Part shown: piece after piece, positions 1-9,239 of the stretch
How positions within the stretch are numbered: the stretch's first letter is position 1
How the letters are laid out: each line of letters begins with the position of its first letter
Assembly: GCF_040371085.1 (NCBI RefSeq)
Contig: NZ_JAMBMT010000001.1
Span: 1,364,001 to 1,428,000 of the forward strand
Direction of reading: 5' to 3'
Length of the DNA stretch: 64,000 nt
Origin: Psychrobacter sp. AH5
Lineage (GTDB): Bacteria > Pseudomonadota > Gammaproteobacteria > Pseudomonadales > Moraxellaceae
The notes under the pieces: model-generated
What the model saw: the letters and a program-made list of their open reading frames with translations, nothing else
Told to the model about the DNA's origin: nothing
The model's database searches: none
Position numbers and translations under genes: made by a program

Positions 1-101
1 CTATTTGCTGTGCTAAAGACTAAAGCGGCAACCTACCAGACTGCTCGTCCTCATTAAGATGATTAAATAACAGTGTTGCTCATTTATGTTTTTTAAGGGA
101 G

Positions 102-1058
102 CTAACTAGCTATCTGTTGCTCTCTTAACGCTTGCATTTTTAGCATCTTGCTAGGACGATGTCGCCATAGATCGATACTAAATAAGAGCAGACCGAGCCA
201 AATCAGCCCAAACACTGCCAAACGATGTAGATCAAAAGGCTCTTTATAATAAAATACTGCTAATAAGAAAATAAAGGTCGGCGTTAAGTAATTCATAAAG
301 CTTAGAATACTATAAGCGACCAATTTGGTAGATTTATTAAATAGCAATAGCGGTATCAACGTAATTGGTCCTGCTAGCATTAATAGCCAAATATTGGAGG
401 TAAACCAAAAGCTAATCTGGGAACTCACCACGTCTGCCTGCCAAAACCACCAGACACATACTGGCACTAACATCGCCGTCTCGACAAACATCGCATCGAC
501 CGCAGTTAGCGGCGTTTGTCGTTGAATAGTGCCATAAGTGCTAAAGCTAAAAGCCAATATTAGCGATATCCAAGGCAGACTGCCGAGCATAACGACCTGA
601 ATGAGCACTGATACCAAGGCAAAACCAATCGCCACCCATTGTAGTGGCCGCATACGCTCTTTGAATAAAATCATCGACAGCGCAACCCCGACTAGCGGCC
701 CAATAAAGTAGCCAAGGCTCGCCTCTAATATCTGATCGCTATTGACCGCCCAAACGTAGGTGAGCCAGTTAGTGGCAATGATAATACCCGATACAAAGGT
801 TAGTGCTATCCATCTTGGGTTTTTTTTGAGAACCTCAATCCACTGCCAGCGCTTAGTAGCGACTAATACCACTAGCAGGCATACAAACGTCCAGATAATA
901 CGGTGGCCGATGATTTCGGTGGCGTTATACTCACTTAATTGCTTAAAGTATAGCGGAAAAGCGCCCCAAATACAGAACGCTATCAGCGCGGTGATGATAC
1001 CGCGCCGAGTGGTTTGCACCGCGGCTACTGGTTTTTTTAGCACATTTTGGGTAGTCAT
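102..1058 (-). CDS. rarD: RarD-type EamA/DMT family permease
   Basis: An inner-membrane transporter of about 318 residues with roughly ten hydrophobic segments, typical of RarD-like members of the EamA/drug-metabolite family. A family-typical stretch (ATNWLTYVWAVN) lies about one third into the protein. The frame is open further upstream to 1172, but that extension (about 38 residues) lacks family character; the ATG at 1058, giving MTTQNVLKKP, places a short basic N-terminus before the first helix and is preferred. The substrate is unknown; the chloramphenicol-sensitivity phenotype of E. coli RarD does not define one. It stands alone, 3' of the aromatic operon on the same strand. Confidence 0.86.
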   Translation of the reverse strand: MTTQNVLKKPVAAVQTTRRGIITALIAFCIWGAFPLYFKQLSEYNATEIIGHRIIWTFVCLLVVLVATKRWQWIEVLKKNPRWIALTFVSGIIIATNWLTYVWAVNSDQILEASLGYFIGPLVGVALSMILFKERMRPLQWVAIGFALVSVLIQVVMLGSLPWISLILAFSFSTYGTIQRQTPLTAVDAMFVETAMLVPVCVWWFWQADVVSSQISFWFTSNIWLLMLAGPITLIPLLLFNKSTKLVAYSILSFMNYLTPTFIFLLAVFYYKEPFDLHRLAVFGLIWLGLLLFSIDLWRHRPSKMLKMQALREQQIAS

Positions 1059-1227
1059 AATACAAGACAACTTATTAGCATAAAACACATTTTTTGAATA
1101 TAAAACAGTAACGGCTAAAGTAGAAAAGCAATGCGTCGATGCCAAAAGCACATCGACCCATTGCTTGCTCATTATTTCGTTAAGCTTTTTTGCTGATTAA
1201 TTGATGAATTCATTAACTCTAAAAAAG

Positions 1228-3618
1228 TTAAGCTTTATCACCTGCCTCATTATTAGCATCGCCTTTATCCACTTCGATCGACATGCCCACCTCATTGGCC
1301 AGCTCTGCAAAGCCTGGGAAGCTAGTATTGACGGTCTCTACCCCTTCGATGACGATCTGCTCTGAGGCGCGCAGACTTGCGACCGCAAAGCTCATCGCGA
1401 TACGATGATCATGATGCGAGGTAATATGACCGCCCGAAAAAACCGGCTCATCATTATGAGTCTGACTGCCAATGACCTTTGTTGGCTGATTGTGAGTACC
1501 TTGACCTTCAATAATCAGACCATCTTCGGTCACCGTACAATCGATACCTAAGGTTTGTAAGCCATCTGCCATTACCGCAATACGATCAGACTCTTTGACG
1601 CGTAGCTCTTTAGCCCCGGTAAGCGTCGTACGCCCTTTTGCGCAGGCCGCGGCAATAAACAGTACAGGGAACTCATCAATAGCTAGCGGCACTAGCGACT
1701 CTGGAATCTTGATACCGACTAAGTTTGATGAGCGAATAGTAATATCAGCAACCGGCTCTTCGCCAACGTAAGTCTTATTCGTTAGGGTAATATCTGCTTG
1801 CATCAGCTTAAGGATATCGATGACACCGGTACGCGTCGGGTTAATGCCTACTTGGGTTAAGGTCAGCTCGCTGCCTTGGCTGATGGCTGCGGCCACCATA
1901 AAAAACGCCGCTGAGGAGATATCGGCAGGTACGGCTATATCACCAGCAGTCAGCTTACCACCGCCCTCAACGCTAATGCGATTACCCTCGACGCTCACCT
2001 CATAACCAAAGGCGGAGAGCATGCGTTCGGTATGATCACGGCTGACCTCTGGCTGAGTCACGCTCGTGGTACCCTCAGCCCAAAGACCGGCTAATAATAA
2101 GCAGGATTTGATCTGTGCTGAAGCCACCGGCATATCATAATCGATGCCTTGTAGCGGTTTGCCGACTTTTTCGCGACCGGTGATGCTAAGTGGCGAGGTG
2201 CCACTAGTGCCAGTGCTTTGAATGACTGCGCCCATCTCACGTAGCGGTGCAGCGATACGCTCCATCGGGCGCTTATTAAGGCTAGTATCGCCGGTCAATA
2301 CACTATCAAACTCTTGCGCCGCTAAGATACCTGCCAGCAGGCGCATGCTAGTACCTGAGTTACCCATATAGATAGGGGTTTTGCTAGGTTTTAGCCCATG
2401 CATACCGACGCCATGAATGGTCAGCTTACCGTTATCTGGCCCTTCAATGGTGACTCCCATGTCTCTAAAGGCTTGCAAAGTCGCTAAAGCGTCCTCTCCT
2501 TCCAAAAACCCTGTCACGTGCGTGACGCCCTCGGCAAGACTCCCGAACATGATGCTACGATGCGAGATTGACTTATCACCGGGGATAGTAATGGTGCCGT
2601 TAATAGCGTTATTGGTATTAGGGGAGATAATATAAGAAGCTGACATAGCAGAGGTATCCGTATAAGGGGTGCTGGCTAGCATATGACCAAAATGTCGCCG
2701 CGCGGCTTGCGCTCGGCCCAAAAGTCCCATTAGGGCGGTTGAATCTTTATCAATGATAAGCTGACGTATATTTTGTAGATAATCGCTGTATTCATCCAGC
2801 GCATCAATTATCGCGCTTTGATTGGCAAAAAATATATCATGCCACATCTTTGGGTCGCTGGCAGCAATACGGGTAAAGTCCCGAAAGCCGCCAGCAGCAT
2901 AGCGAAACATGTTTAGATTATCATCATGACTGGCCAGCTGATCAACTAGATTATAAGCAAGCAGATGCGGCAAATGACTAGTGTGCGCGAGCACTGAGTC
3001 ATGATGCTGAGCCTCCATCGATATCACGCTTGCCCCTACTGACTCCCAAAGTGCTCGGACCTTACGAAGGGCTCTATCTTCTGTGCTAGCAAGCGGACAA
3101 ATAATAACCCTATGATTGATAAATAAATCACTGCGGCGCGCATGATAGCCTGAATTCTCGCCGCCAGCAATGGGATGGGCCGGCACTAATCCGTTAGGCA
3201 GACCATTAGTAATGCCATTAGGCAAATCTGTAAAGACCTGTTTGGCGGCGGCAATGATATTGACTTTAGTACTACAAACATCGGTGATAATACAGTCATT
3301 ACTGATTTGACCATTTTGCATGGCGGCTTTGATGTCAGTAAATACCGCTTCTGCCGCCTGCACGGGAATAGCAATAACGATCAAATCAGAGCCGCTGACA
3401 ACTTGGCTAAGCGCGTCAGCACCTGCATCTAGCAAGCCTTGTTCAATAGCGGCTTCGATACTGGGCTGATGTCTATCGACAGCAACCAAGCGTTTGCTTA
3501 GGCTATTATTTTTTATCGCTTGCGCCAGACTGGCACCAATGAGCCCAAGCCCTATGATGCAGACTTGCTCAAATAGCGGCTTAGAAGTTAAAGGATTTTT
3601 ATAATTTGAAGGGCTCAT
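1228..3618 (-). CDS. aroA: Bifunctional prephenate dehydrogenase / 3-phosphoshikimate 1-carboxyvinyltransferase (TyrA-AroA fusion)
   Basis: A 796-residue fusion. The N-terminal half is a TyrA-type prephenate dehydrogenase starting with an NAD-binding Rossmann motif (GLGLIGAS, residues 23-30), converting prephenate to 4-hydroxyphenylpyruvate for tyrosine. From about residue 335 an EPSP synthase follows, with the substrate-binding motif PGDKSISHRS near residue 345 and NSGTSMRLLAG further on, which joins shikimate-3-phosphate and PEP. Both enzymes are cytoplasmic. This fusion is known from Pseudomonas, Acinetobacter and relatives. It is the third gene of a pheA-hisC-tyrA/aroA run on the minus strand, 82 bp after hisC, so co-transcription is likely. 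Neither domain appears truncated. Confidence 0.97.
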   Translation of the reverse strand: MSPSNYKNPLTSKPLFEQVCIIGLGLIGASLAQAIKNNSLSKRLVAVDRHQPSIEAAIEQGLLDAGADALSQVVSGSDLIVIAIPVQAAEAVFTDIKAAMQNGQISNDCIITDVCSTKVNIIAAAKQVFTDLPNGITNGLPNGLVPAHPIAGGENSGYHARRSDLFINHRVIICPLASTEDRALRKVRALWESVGASVISMEAQHHDSVLAHTSHLPHLLAYNLVDQLASHDDNLNMFRYAAGGFRDFTRIAASDPKMWHDIFFANQSAIIDALDEYSDYLQNIRQLIIDKDSTALMGLLGRAQAARRHFGHMLASTPYTDTSAMSASYIISPNTNNAINGTITIPGDKSISHRSIMFGSLAEGVTHVTGFLEGEDALATLQAFRDMGVTIEGPDNGKLTIHGVGMHGLKPSKTPIYMGNSGTSMRLLAGILAAQEFDSVLTGDTSLNKRPMERIAAPLREMGAVIQSTGTSGTSPLSITGREKVGKPLQGIDYDMPVASAQIKSCLLLAGLWAEGTTSVTQPEVSRDHTERMLSAFGYEVSVEGNRISVEGGGKLTAGDIAVPADISSAAFFMVAAAISQGSELTLTQVGINPTRTGVIDILKLMQADITLTNKTYVGEEPVADITIRSSNLVGIKIPESLVPLAIDEFPVLFIAAACAKGRTTLTGAKELRVKESDRIAVMADGLQTLGIDCTVTEDGLIIEGQGTHNQPTKVIGSQTHNDEPVFSGGHITSHHDHRIAMSFAVASLRASEQIVIEGVETVNTSFPGFAELANEVGMSIEVDKGDANNEAGDKA

Positions 3619-3700
3619 TTATTTCTTATTATTTTATCTAAAATTTTACGATTAATGCTCATTCACTATAAAAGTTATTAGCCTTAAATAGCAATAACAT

Positions 3701-4828
3701 TTATTCAGCGTTTAAGATTGACTTTAGCGTATCAATCAAGCGCGTATTTTCTTCTGCTACGCCTACAGTGACTCGCAGCCAATCCTCTAAGCCATAGCCT
3801 ATTAGCGGGCGTACAATCACCCCCTGCTCTAATAACGCCTGATTGATAACAGCCGCCTCTTCTATCTGTACCATGATAAAGTTGGCGGATGATTTGATAA
3901 ACGCCAGTCCTAACGCGTCAAACTGCTTCTCTAACCAGCGCATCTGTCCGGCATTGGTTTGGCGCACCTCGCTAATAAAGCTTTGATCCGCTAGCGCTGC
4001 CGCCGCTGCTGCTAGTCCGACGCGGCTAACATTAAACGGCTGGCGAATACGATTAAGTAGATCTGCTACCGCAGGCGAGCTTAGCGCGTAGCCCACCCGT
4101 AACCCCGCTAGACCATAAGCTTTGGAGAAGGTGCGCACGATGACTACATTATCAAACTCATCTAAGAGCGCTCGATTATTGCTCTCAGGGCTGTACTCGA
4201 TATAGGCTTCGTCTAATACCACTAGTACTGAGCTTGGCACACTAGCGACAAAATCATATAGCTCGGCGCTCTGTAATAAAGTGCCGGTTGGATTATTGGG
4301 ATTGGCAATAAACACTATCTTGGTATTGGCATTATCTGCAACCGCTTGGCGCATTGCTTTTAGATCGTGGCCAAAGCGCTGGGCGGGCACTTCAATACCC
4401 GTCGCGCCTTGCATCTTCGCTAACATTGAATACACCACAAAGCCATATTGGCTATAAACAATAGCATCCTTACTACCGACAAAGCTGCGCGCCAAGATAT
4501 CGAGTAAGTCATTGGAGCCATTACCCAAAGTAATACAGTCGATGCTTATATTGGTAAAGTCAGACAAGGCTTGCTTAAGATAATAGCCATTGCCATCAGG
4601 ATATCGCGCCAACTCCCCTAGCTGCTCGGTAATGGCCAAAGTGACTTTGGGCGAGCAGCCCATAGGGTTCTCATTACTCGCCAGCTTCACCACATCAAAC
4701 ACCCCGTATTCACGGGTCAACTCTTCGACAGGCTTGCCCGTCTGATAAGGGGCTAGCTCTAATATACTATCGTAGGCTGGCGTCAATGCATTAAGACTTT
4801 TAGCTTGAGAAGCTTTAGAGGATGGCAT
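3701..4828 (-). CDS. hisC: Histidinol-phosphate / aromatic aminotransferase
   Basis: A 375-residue fold-type I PLP aminotransferase. Visible landmarks are SNENPMGCSP near residue 52, the NPNNPTGT stretch and the PLP-lysine segment RTFSKAYGLAGLRVGY. Family knowledge: HisC transaminates histidinol phosphate, and HisC paralogs placed among aromatic genes often serve phenylalanine and tyrosine synthesis. Its position between pheA and tyrA/aroA (56 bp after pheA) favours a role with phenylpyruvate and 4-hydroxyphenylpyruvate, possibly in addition to histidine synthesis; that is inference. The start is supported by a GGATAA-like ribosome binding site. Confidence 0.94.
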   Translation of the reverse strand: MPSSKASQAKSLNALTPAYDSILELAPYQTGKPVEELTREYGVFDVVKLASNENPMGCSPKVTLAITEQLGELARYPDGNGYYLKQALSDFTNISIDCITLGNGSNDLLDILARSFVGSKDAIVYSQYGFVVYSMLAKMQGATGIEVPAQRFGHDLKAMRQAVADNANTKIVFIANPNNPTGTLLQSAELYDFVASVPSSVLVVLDEAYIEYSPESNNRALLDEFDNVVIVRTFSKAYGLAGLRVGYALSSPAVADLLNRIRQPFNVSRVGLAAAAAALADQSFISEVRQTNAGQMRWLEKQFDALGLAFIKSSANFIMVQIEEAAVINQALLEQGVIVRPLIGYGLEDWLRVTVGVAEENTRLIDTLKSILNAE

Positions 4829-4884
4829 GATTTATCCTTATCAGAGAAGTAAATTTATTTAAATCTAAACCGTAATTTTTTAAC

Positions 4885-6066
4885 TTAAAGCACCGCTTTT
4901 GGGTAAGACCCCAAAATACGCACATCTTTGACCAATGGACGAATATCAGCAATAGCGGCACTGACATTAGGGCTATCAATATGGCCATCCATATCAATAA
5001 AGAACACGTAAGCCCACTTATTTGGACGCTCAGGGCGAGTTTCAATACTAGTCATAGAAACGCCATGATACGATAATGGCTTGAGAATTTCGATCAAGGC
5101 TCCGGCTTTATCATGAGCAGAGACTACAATCGAGGTCTTATCTTGGCCTGATGGCGCGATAGCCTCGTGACCGATAATCAGGAAACGGGTAGTATTGCTA
5201 GGATTGTCTTCGATGTTTGAGTAGAGCTTATGCAAGTCGTATTCAGCCACGGCCACGTCGCCTGCGATAGCCGCTGAGTGCCATTCATTCTTCAAGCGAC
5301 GAGCGGCCTCGCCATTGCTTGAGACAGCCACACGCTCGACGTTAGGATAATTGACATCGAGCCAATGACGACACTGAGCTAGTGACTGCTGATGCGAATA
5401 AATACGGCTAATACTATCGACTTTGGTATGCTCAGCCACCAAGAAGTTTTGATGAATGGGCAGCTCAACCTCGCCGATGATCTTTAGCGATGACGATAAA
5501 AAACCATCCAAAGTATGGTTGACCACGCCCTCAGAAGAGTTCTCTACTGGCACCACGCCATACATCGCCGTACCTGCTTCGACTTCTCGAAACACATCGG
5601 TAATCGTCGTCAGTGGCACAGTGTCAGCGGCTTTACCGAAGTGTTTGAGCGCAGCAGCATGAGTAAAAGTACCGACTGGGCCTAAAAAAGCAATACGCTG
5701 CGGCGCTTCTAAATCCAAGCAAACCGACATAATCTCACGAAACAGCCGCGCCATTTTTTCATCGCTTATAGGCCCTTCGTTACGTGCCATAACCGCTTTT
5801 AGTACTTGTGCTTCACGCTCAGGACGATAAAAAATAGGATTGCTATCAGAGGAATTGCCACTATCAGCGACATGCTGTTTTTTGACTACCGCCACTTGTT
5901 GAGCCAGCTTAGCGCGATTATTAATTAGCGTATGAATCTGCGTATCAATGCTATCAATATCTTGACGCAATTGATTCAACCTCTCTTTATCGTTAGAGTT
6001 GTCGCTAATATCAGGGTTTGCTGATTTTGAATCTTGTCGTTTTTGCTCTGCTGATTGCTCACTCAT
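4885..6066 (-). CDS. pheA: Bifunctional chorismate mutase / prephenate dehydratase
   Basis: A 393-residue P-protein. An AroQ-type chorismate mutase helix bundle lies at about residues 28-115 (LRQDIDSIDTQIHTLI), followed by the prephenate dehydratase domain beginning around FLGPVGTFTHAAALKHFG, then a C-terminal ACT domain with an IETRP segment matching the phenylalanine-binding ESRP motif. It converts chorismate through prephenate to phenylpyruvate, and the ACT domain implies feedback inhibition by phenylalanine. It is the first gene of the aromatic run. The N-terminal 25 residues are charged and low in complexity, so the exact start is slightly uncertain. AAGGA lies 13-17 nt upstream of the ATG. 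Confidence 0.96.
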   Translation of the reverse strand: MSEQSAEQKRQDSKSANPDISDNSNDKERLNQLRQDIDSIDTQIHTLINNRAKLAQQVAVVKKQHVADSGNSSDSNPIFYRPEREAQVLKAVMARNEGPISDEKMARLFREIMSVCLDLEAPQRIAFLGPVGTFTHAAALKHFGKAADTVPLTTITDVFREVEAGTAMYGVVPVENSSEGVVNHTLDGFLSSSLKIIGEVELPIHQNFLVAEHTKVDSISRIYSHQQSLAQCRHWLDVNYPNVERVAVSSNGEAARRLKNEWHSAAIAGDVAVAEYDLHKLYSNIEDNPSNTTRFLIIGHEAIAPSGQDKTSIVVSAHDKAGALIEILKPLSYHGVSMTSIETRPERPNKWAYVFFIDMDGHIDSPNVSAAIADIRPLVKDVRILGSYPKAVL

Positions 6067-6481
6067 ACCCTTTATCCTTTTTTAGCGCTATGAACTTTTT
6101 ATTAAAAATGGTTATATTGAACAACTATTATTCTGCTCTGCTATTATCTTTTATAGCTAATACTAAATACAATTAGCAAAAATAACTAGCCACTAGCTGA
6201 CCGCCCCTACTATAACAAAAACTCCTGACAGTGCCCATGCATAAATGGCTGAAATAAATTAAATAGCCTTATATCTTTTAGTTATCCCGCTATAATAGGG
6301 TTATGCCAGCAATAAAGGCCACTAGCGGTAAATCTGTAAGCAAATCTATGTTAAAGTCTAAATCAAGCTAATCGCTGTCTAAAAACAGCCCAACAACTTC
6401 ACCGATAGTTATTATCACCCCAAAAACCACTAGTCATAAAAATCACTATTGCCAAAATTAGTATAGTTATAAGGATATTTG
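6067..6481. promoter_or_regulatory. Intergenic region between divergent pheA and tal
   Basis: This AT-rich gap must carry the promoters of two divergent units. On the plus strand a perfect TATAAT lies at 6291-6296, but no good -35 is found at the right spacing. On the minus strand TTGCTA and TATAAA are separated by 18 bp upstream of pheA. An AAGGA ribosome binding site at 6471-6475 precedes tal. No leader peptide rich in Phe codons and no attenuator hairpin was recognised. Confidence 0.35.
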
Positions 6482-7420
6482 ATGAGCGCATTACAACAGC
6501 TTCGCACCATGACCACTATAGTCGCTGATACCGGCGATTTGGCCGCTATTGAGCGCCTAAAACCTATCGATGCCACTACCAATCCCAGCCTGATTACCAA
6601 GGCGTTGATCCATCCTGATAATCAATCGATGCTAGCGGAAACCATGAGCCAACATCAGGGTAATGTAGATGCGGTCATCGACGCGCTAACTATTCAGATC
6701 GGTTGTGATATTTTACAGCTGATTGAGGGGCGGGTATCGACTGAGGTTGATGCCCGCTTATCTTATGATACTGGGGCGACTATTGACAAGGCTTTAGAGT
6801 TTATTGAAGCTTATCAAAAGGCGGGGGTGGATTCGGAGCGTGTACTGATTAAGATGGCAGCCACTTGGCAAGGAATTGAAGCTGCGCGTTATCTAGAAAC
6901 CCAAAACATTCATTGTAATTTGACCCTGCTGTTTGGTCAGCATCAAGCCATTGCTTGTGCTGATGCTGGTGTTACCTTGATATCGCCTTTTGTAGGGCGC
7001 ATCTTAGATTGGCAAAAACGTCAACAAAACCGCCAAAACGTGCCAGCTACCGATGATATGGGCGTACAATCGGTTAAACTCATTTATCAGTATTACAAAC
7101 AAAACGGTTATAAAACTCAGGTCATGGGCGCAAGCTTTCGCTCAACCGAACAGATATTAGCTTTGGCAGGTTGTGATTTATTGACTATTGCCCCCAATCT
7201 GATTGATGAATTGGCAGCAATGGATACAAAGGTAACGCGCCAGCTCTCGCCGACTTTATCTATGGATTTGCAAACTATGAGCAAAGTCAGCTTGACGCAA
7301 GAGCAGTTCAGCGCCGCCTACCAGCAAGACAAAGTCACCCAAGACTTATTGCCAAAAGGTATCGATGGCTTTATCAGTGCGCGTGATGAGTTAGCGCAGG
7401 CTTTGGCCGCCATGCGTTAG
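6482..7420 (+). CDS. tal: Transaldolase
   Basis: A 312-residue transaldolase of the TalB type, which moves a dihydroxyacetone unit between sugar phosphates in the non-oxidative pentose phosphate pathway. The Schiff-base lysine is Lys124 in VLIKMAATWQG; DATTNPSLI near residue 30 and the MGASFRSTEQI segment are also classical. The frame could begin at TTG 6479, but the next codon is an ATG placed 6 nt after AAGGA, so 6482 is chosen. It is monocistronic: divergent from pheA and followed by a gene with its own likely promoter. Confidence 0.96.
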   Translation: MSALQQLRTMTTIVADTGDLAAIERLKPIDATTNPSLITKALIHPDNQSMLAETMSQHQGNVDAVIDALTIQIGCDILQLIEGRVSTEVDARLSYDTGATIDKALEFIEAYQKAGVDSERVLIKMAATWQGIEAARYLETQNIHCNLTLLFGQHQAIACADAGVTLISPFVGRILDWQKRQQNRQNVPATDDMGVQSVKLIYQYYKQNGYKTQVMGASFRSTEQILALAGCDLLTIAPNLIDELAAMDTKVTRQLSPTLSMDLQTMSKVSLTQEQFSAAYQQDKVTQDLLPKGIDGFISARDELAQALAAMR

Positions 7421-7451
7421 TTGAAAATATTTTTATGTGGCGTATTATAAT
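7421..7451 (+). promoter_or_regulatory. Candidate sigma-70 promoter for the 148-residue hypothetical gene
   Basis: TTGAAA at 7421-7426, directly after the tal stop codon, is followed by TATTAT at 7443-7448 (16-bp spacing) overlapping TATAAT at 7446-7451 (19-bp spacing). The start codon of the downstream gene is about 110 nt away. Assigned by inspection only. Confidence 0.4.
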
Positions 7452-7559
7452 ATAAGAGCCACTTATCTAATACAAAAGGGATTTTTAGTGAGGGGCTTTT
7501 AGTATTAGCCAAAATCCCTATCTTCTGTTACCTCTCTTTGACTAAAAAAAGGATCATTA

Positions 7560-8006
7560 ATGTTAAAGTCTAGAACCTCAAAAAAGCCGAAACAAGAAAA
7601 TTTTATTAGTATTGTGCATAGTAAGCGCTTAAAGCCCCTAAAAAAACAGCCTGCTGTACAATGTATAGAGGCGGTAGAATCCATAAATAAAGCTTATTTG
7701 GCACAGTTAGCGGGATCTGATGAGTATATCTCCATTGCTTTTTGCTACAAAAACTATAATGAGGATAGCAATCCACGCTTAAGTGAGAATGAAAGCTGCG
7801 CGGTTATCAGCGTTGCCAAAGCCAAAGAGCTGTTGCGCACTGAAGTGTTGGCAGAAGAAGCGCTTAGCGCGGTCAGTATTATCTTATTTAGCGCCGTCTC
7901 GCAGACTTTTGGCGGCTTTTTGACTGACGGCGAAACCAATAAGCGCTATGTGCTCTCAAAAGGGACAGAATACGCAGGCTTATCCTCCCTACCTTTGGAC
8001 TTGTAA
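7560..8006 (+). CDS. Hypothetical protein, 148 residues
   Basis: I do not recognise this protein. It is soluble, with a basic N-terminus (five Lys/Arg in the first ten residues, many more by residue 35), no signal peptide and no membrane segment. The C-terminal half contains a hydrophobic run around AVSIILFSAVSQTFGGFL followed by a charged stretch. An in-frame ATG at 7560 follows AAAGGAT about 6 nt upstream, so translation is credible, and codon use resembles the neighbours. It lies between tal and apt and has its own candidate promoter. The 5' leader contains an inverted repeat (AGGGATTTT paired with AAAATCCCT, 7477-7519). No function is proposed. Confidence 0.7.
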   Translation: MLKSRTSKKPKQENFISIVHSKRLKPLKKQPAVQCIEAVESINKAYLAQLAGSDEYISIAFCYKNYNEDSNPRLSENESCAVISVAKAKELLRTEVLAEEALSAVSIILFSAVSQTFGGFLTDGETNKRYVLSKGTEYAGLSSLPLDL

Positions 8007-8080
8007 TACCATAAGGCACAAAATATAAAATGCTAAAATTTAGGATATAAAGCTTTATTACTCAGCCTTATCGCCAAGAA

Positions 8081-8106
8081 AAGCGCTCAAAATAGAGCGC
8101 TTTTTT
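8081..8106. terminator. Bidirectional rho-independent terminator
   Basis: A perfect 8-bp stem AAGCGCTC / GAGCGCTT (8081-8088 and 8095-8102) is followed by a T run. It lies between two convergent genes and can serve both. Confidence 0.8.
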
Positions 8107-8132
8107 GTATTTGCAGCTAGAGTGATAGCGGT

Positions 8133-8702
8133 TTAGGCTTTTAAAACGGTATAAACCGGCACTGGAAACTCGCCATGTAAATCCACTAAATCTAATAACA
8201 CCAAAGCGCCTACCACCGTATGTTCAGCCGATTTACATAGCTCATAGGCGGTGGTCAAAGTACCGCCTGTGGCTAAGATATCATCGACCAACAGTACGCG
8301 CTCAGGAGGCAAATTATTTTGCATCTCCAAAGTATCTTTACCATACTCCAGCGCATAAGCTTTATTGGCTACGGGCGGTGGCAGCTTACCAGGTTTACGA
8401 AGCAAAATCATACCTTTACCTAGGCGACCTGCTAGCAGGCTTGCAAACACAAAGCCGCGCGCCTCAACCGCTCCTAAGCAGTCTACATCGTCTATTAGCC
8501 CTGCCGGTAAGGCGGCTAGCAAGGCATCGATAACCTCATCGACATGACTACGCAGTAACGGCGTAATATCATAAAAATCGATACCGGCTTTAGGAAAATT
8601 AGGGACAGTACGTATGATTTGCCAAAACGGATGGTCAGTATTCAAAGTGTTAGCGGTATCAGATAAAGGGCAAGCTGATGGTGTCGCTTTGGTGGCGCTC
8701 AT
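8133..8702 (-). CDS. apt: Adenine phosphoribosyltransferase
   Basis: A 189-residue cytoplasmic salvage enzyme making AMP from adenine and PRPP. The PRPP-binding loop RVLLVDDILATGGTLTTAYE is complete near residues 134-153, and the region FPKAGIDFYDITPLL near residue 35 matches the family's FPKxGIxFxDITPL motif. The length is about 15 residues above the usual 170-180 because of an N-terminal extension (MSATKATPSACPLSD), which may not all be translated. It is monocistronic and divergent from the rubredoxin gene. Confidence 0.95.
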   Translation of the reverse strand: MSATKATPSACPLSDTANTLNTDHPFWQIIRTVPNFPKAGIDFYDITPLLRSHVDEVIDALLAALPAGLIDDVDCLGAVEARGFVFASLLAGRLGKGMILLRKPGKLPPPVANKAYALEYGKDTLEMQNNLPPERVLLVDDILATGGTLTTAYELCKSAEHTVVGALVLLDLVDLHGEFPVPVYTVLKA

Positions 8703-9031
8703 AATAATCCTTAACGGGTTGCGTCTATAGCAATAGTAACTATCATCAAAAAAGCACTTCTTATAAAAAGTATTGACCTCTTATAAAAGTGACTAATAAT
8801 CGGGCGCTATAATAACACAATCGCTATTATGGTGGCGGTTGCTGCTTAAAATGACGAGTGCTTCACGATTAAACGTAGCGATATACTCTTGATAAAGGCA
8901 TACTTGTCTCAATATACAAGTGTAAACTTAAACTAGCGAGCATGCGATATATGCTACACTACGCGCGTTTTTTCTTGATAATACCATCTTAGTAATGATG
9001 ATAATATTGGCAATAATAGATAGGATTAAAT
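8703..9031. promoter_or_regulatory. Intergenic region between divergent apt and rubA
   Basis: On the plus strand TTGATA (8889-8894) and TATACA (8913-8918) are separated by 18 bp and form a reasonable sigma-70 promoter about 114 nt upstream of rubA. Nothing else recognisable was seen; the rest is AT-rich and carries the unassigned apt promoter on the other strand. Confidence 0.4.
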
Positions 9032-9196
9032 ATGAAACGTTATGAATGTATCGTCTGTGGCTGGATCTATGATGAAGAGCTTGGCTGCCCTGAAGAAGGC
9101 ATCGCTCCTGGCACCCGCTGGGAAGATGTGCCTGATGACTGGATTTGTCCTGAATGCGGCGTAGGTAAGCTCGACTTTGAGATGGCAGAGTTTTAG
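9032..9196 (+). CDS. rubA: Rubredoxin
   Basis: A 54-residue iron-only electron carrier. The two CxxCG knuckles that bind the iron are plain: YECIVCGWIYD (Cys6, Cys9) and WICPECGVGK (Cys39, Cys42). Family knowledge: in relatives such proteins pass electrons to alkane hydroxylases or act in oxidative-stress defence. No rubredoxin reductase or alkB lies in the window, so the partner is unknown. An alpha/beta hydrolase gene follows after 43 bp on the same strand and may be co-transcribed. Confidence 0.95.
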   Translation: MKRYECIVCGWIYDEELGCPEEGIAPGTRWEDVPDDWICPECGVGKLDFEMAEF

Positions 9197-9239
9197 GCCT
9201 AGTAGGCTCTAAACTGAGACTCTCTAAATAGGAAACCGT

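Noticed and set aside
7477..7519. Inverted repeat after tal as a terminator
   Set aside because: The loop is over 20 nt and no T tract follows the right arm.
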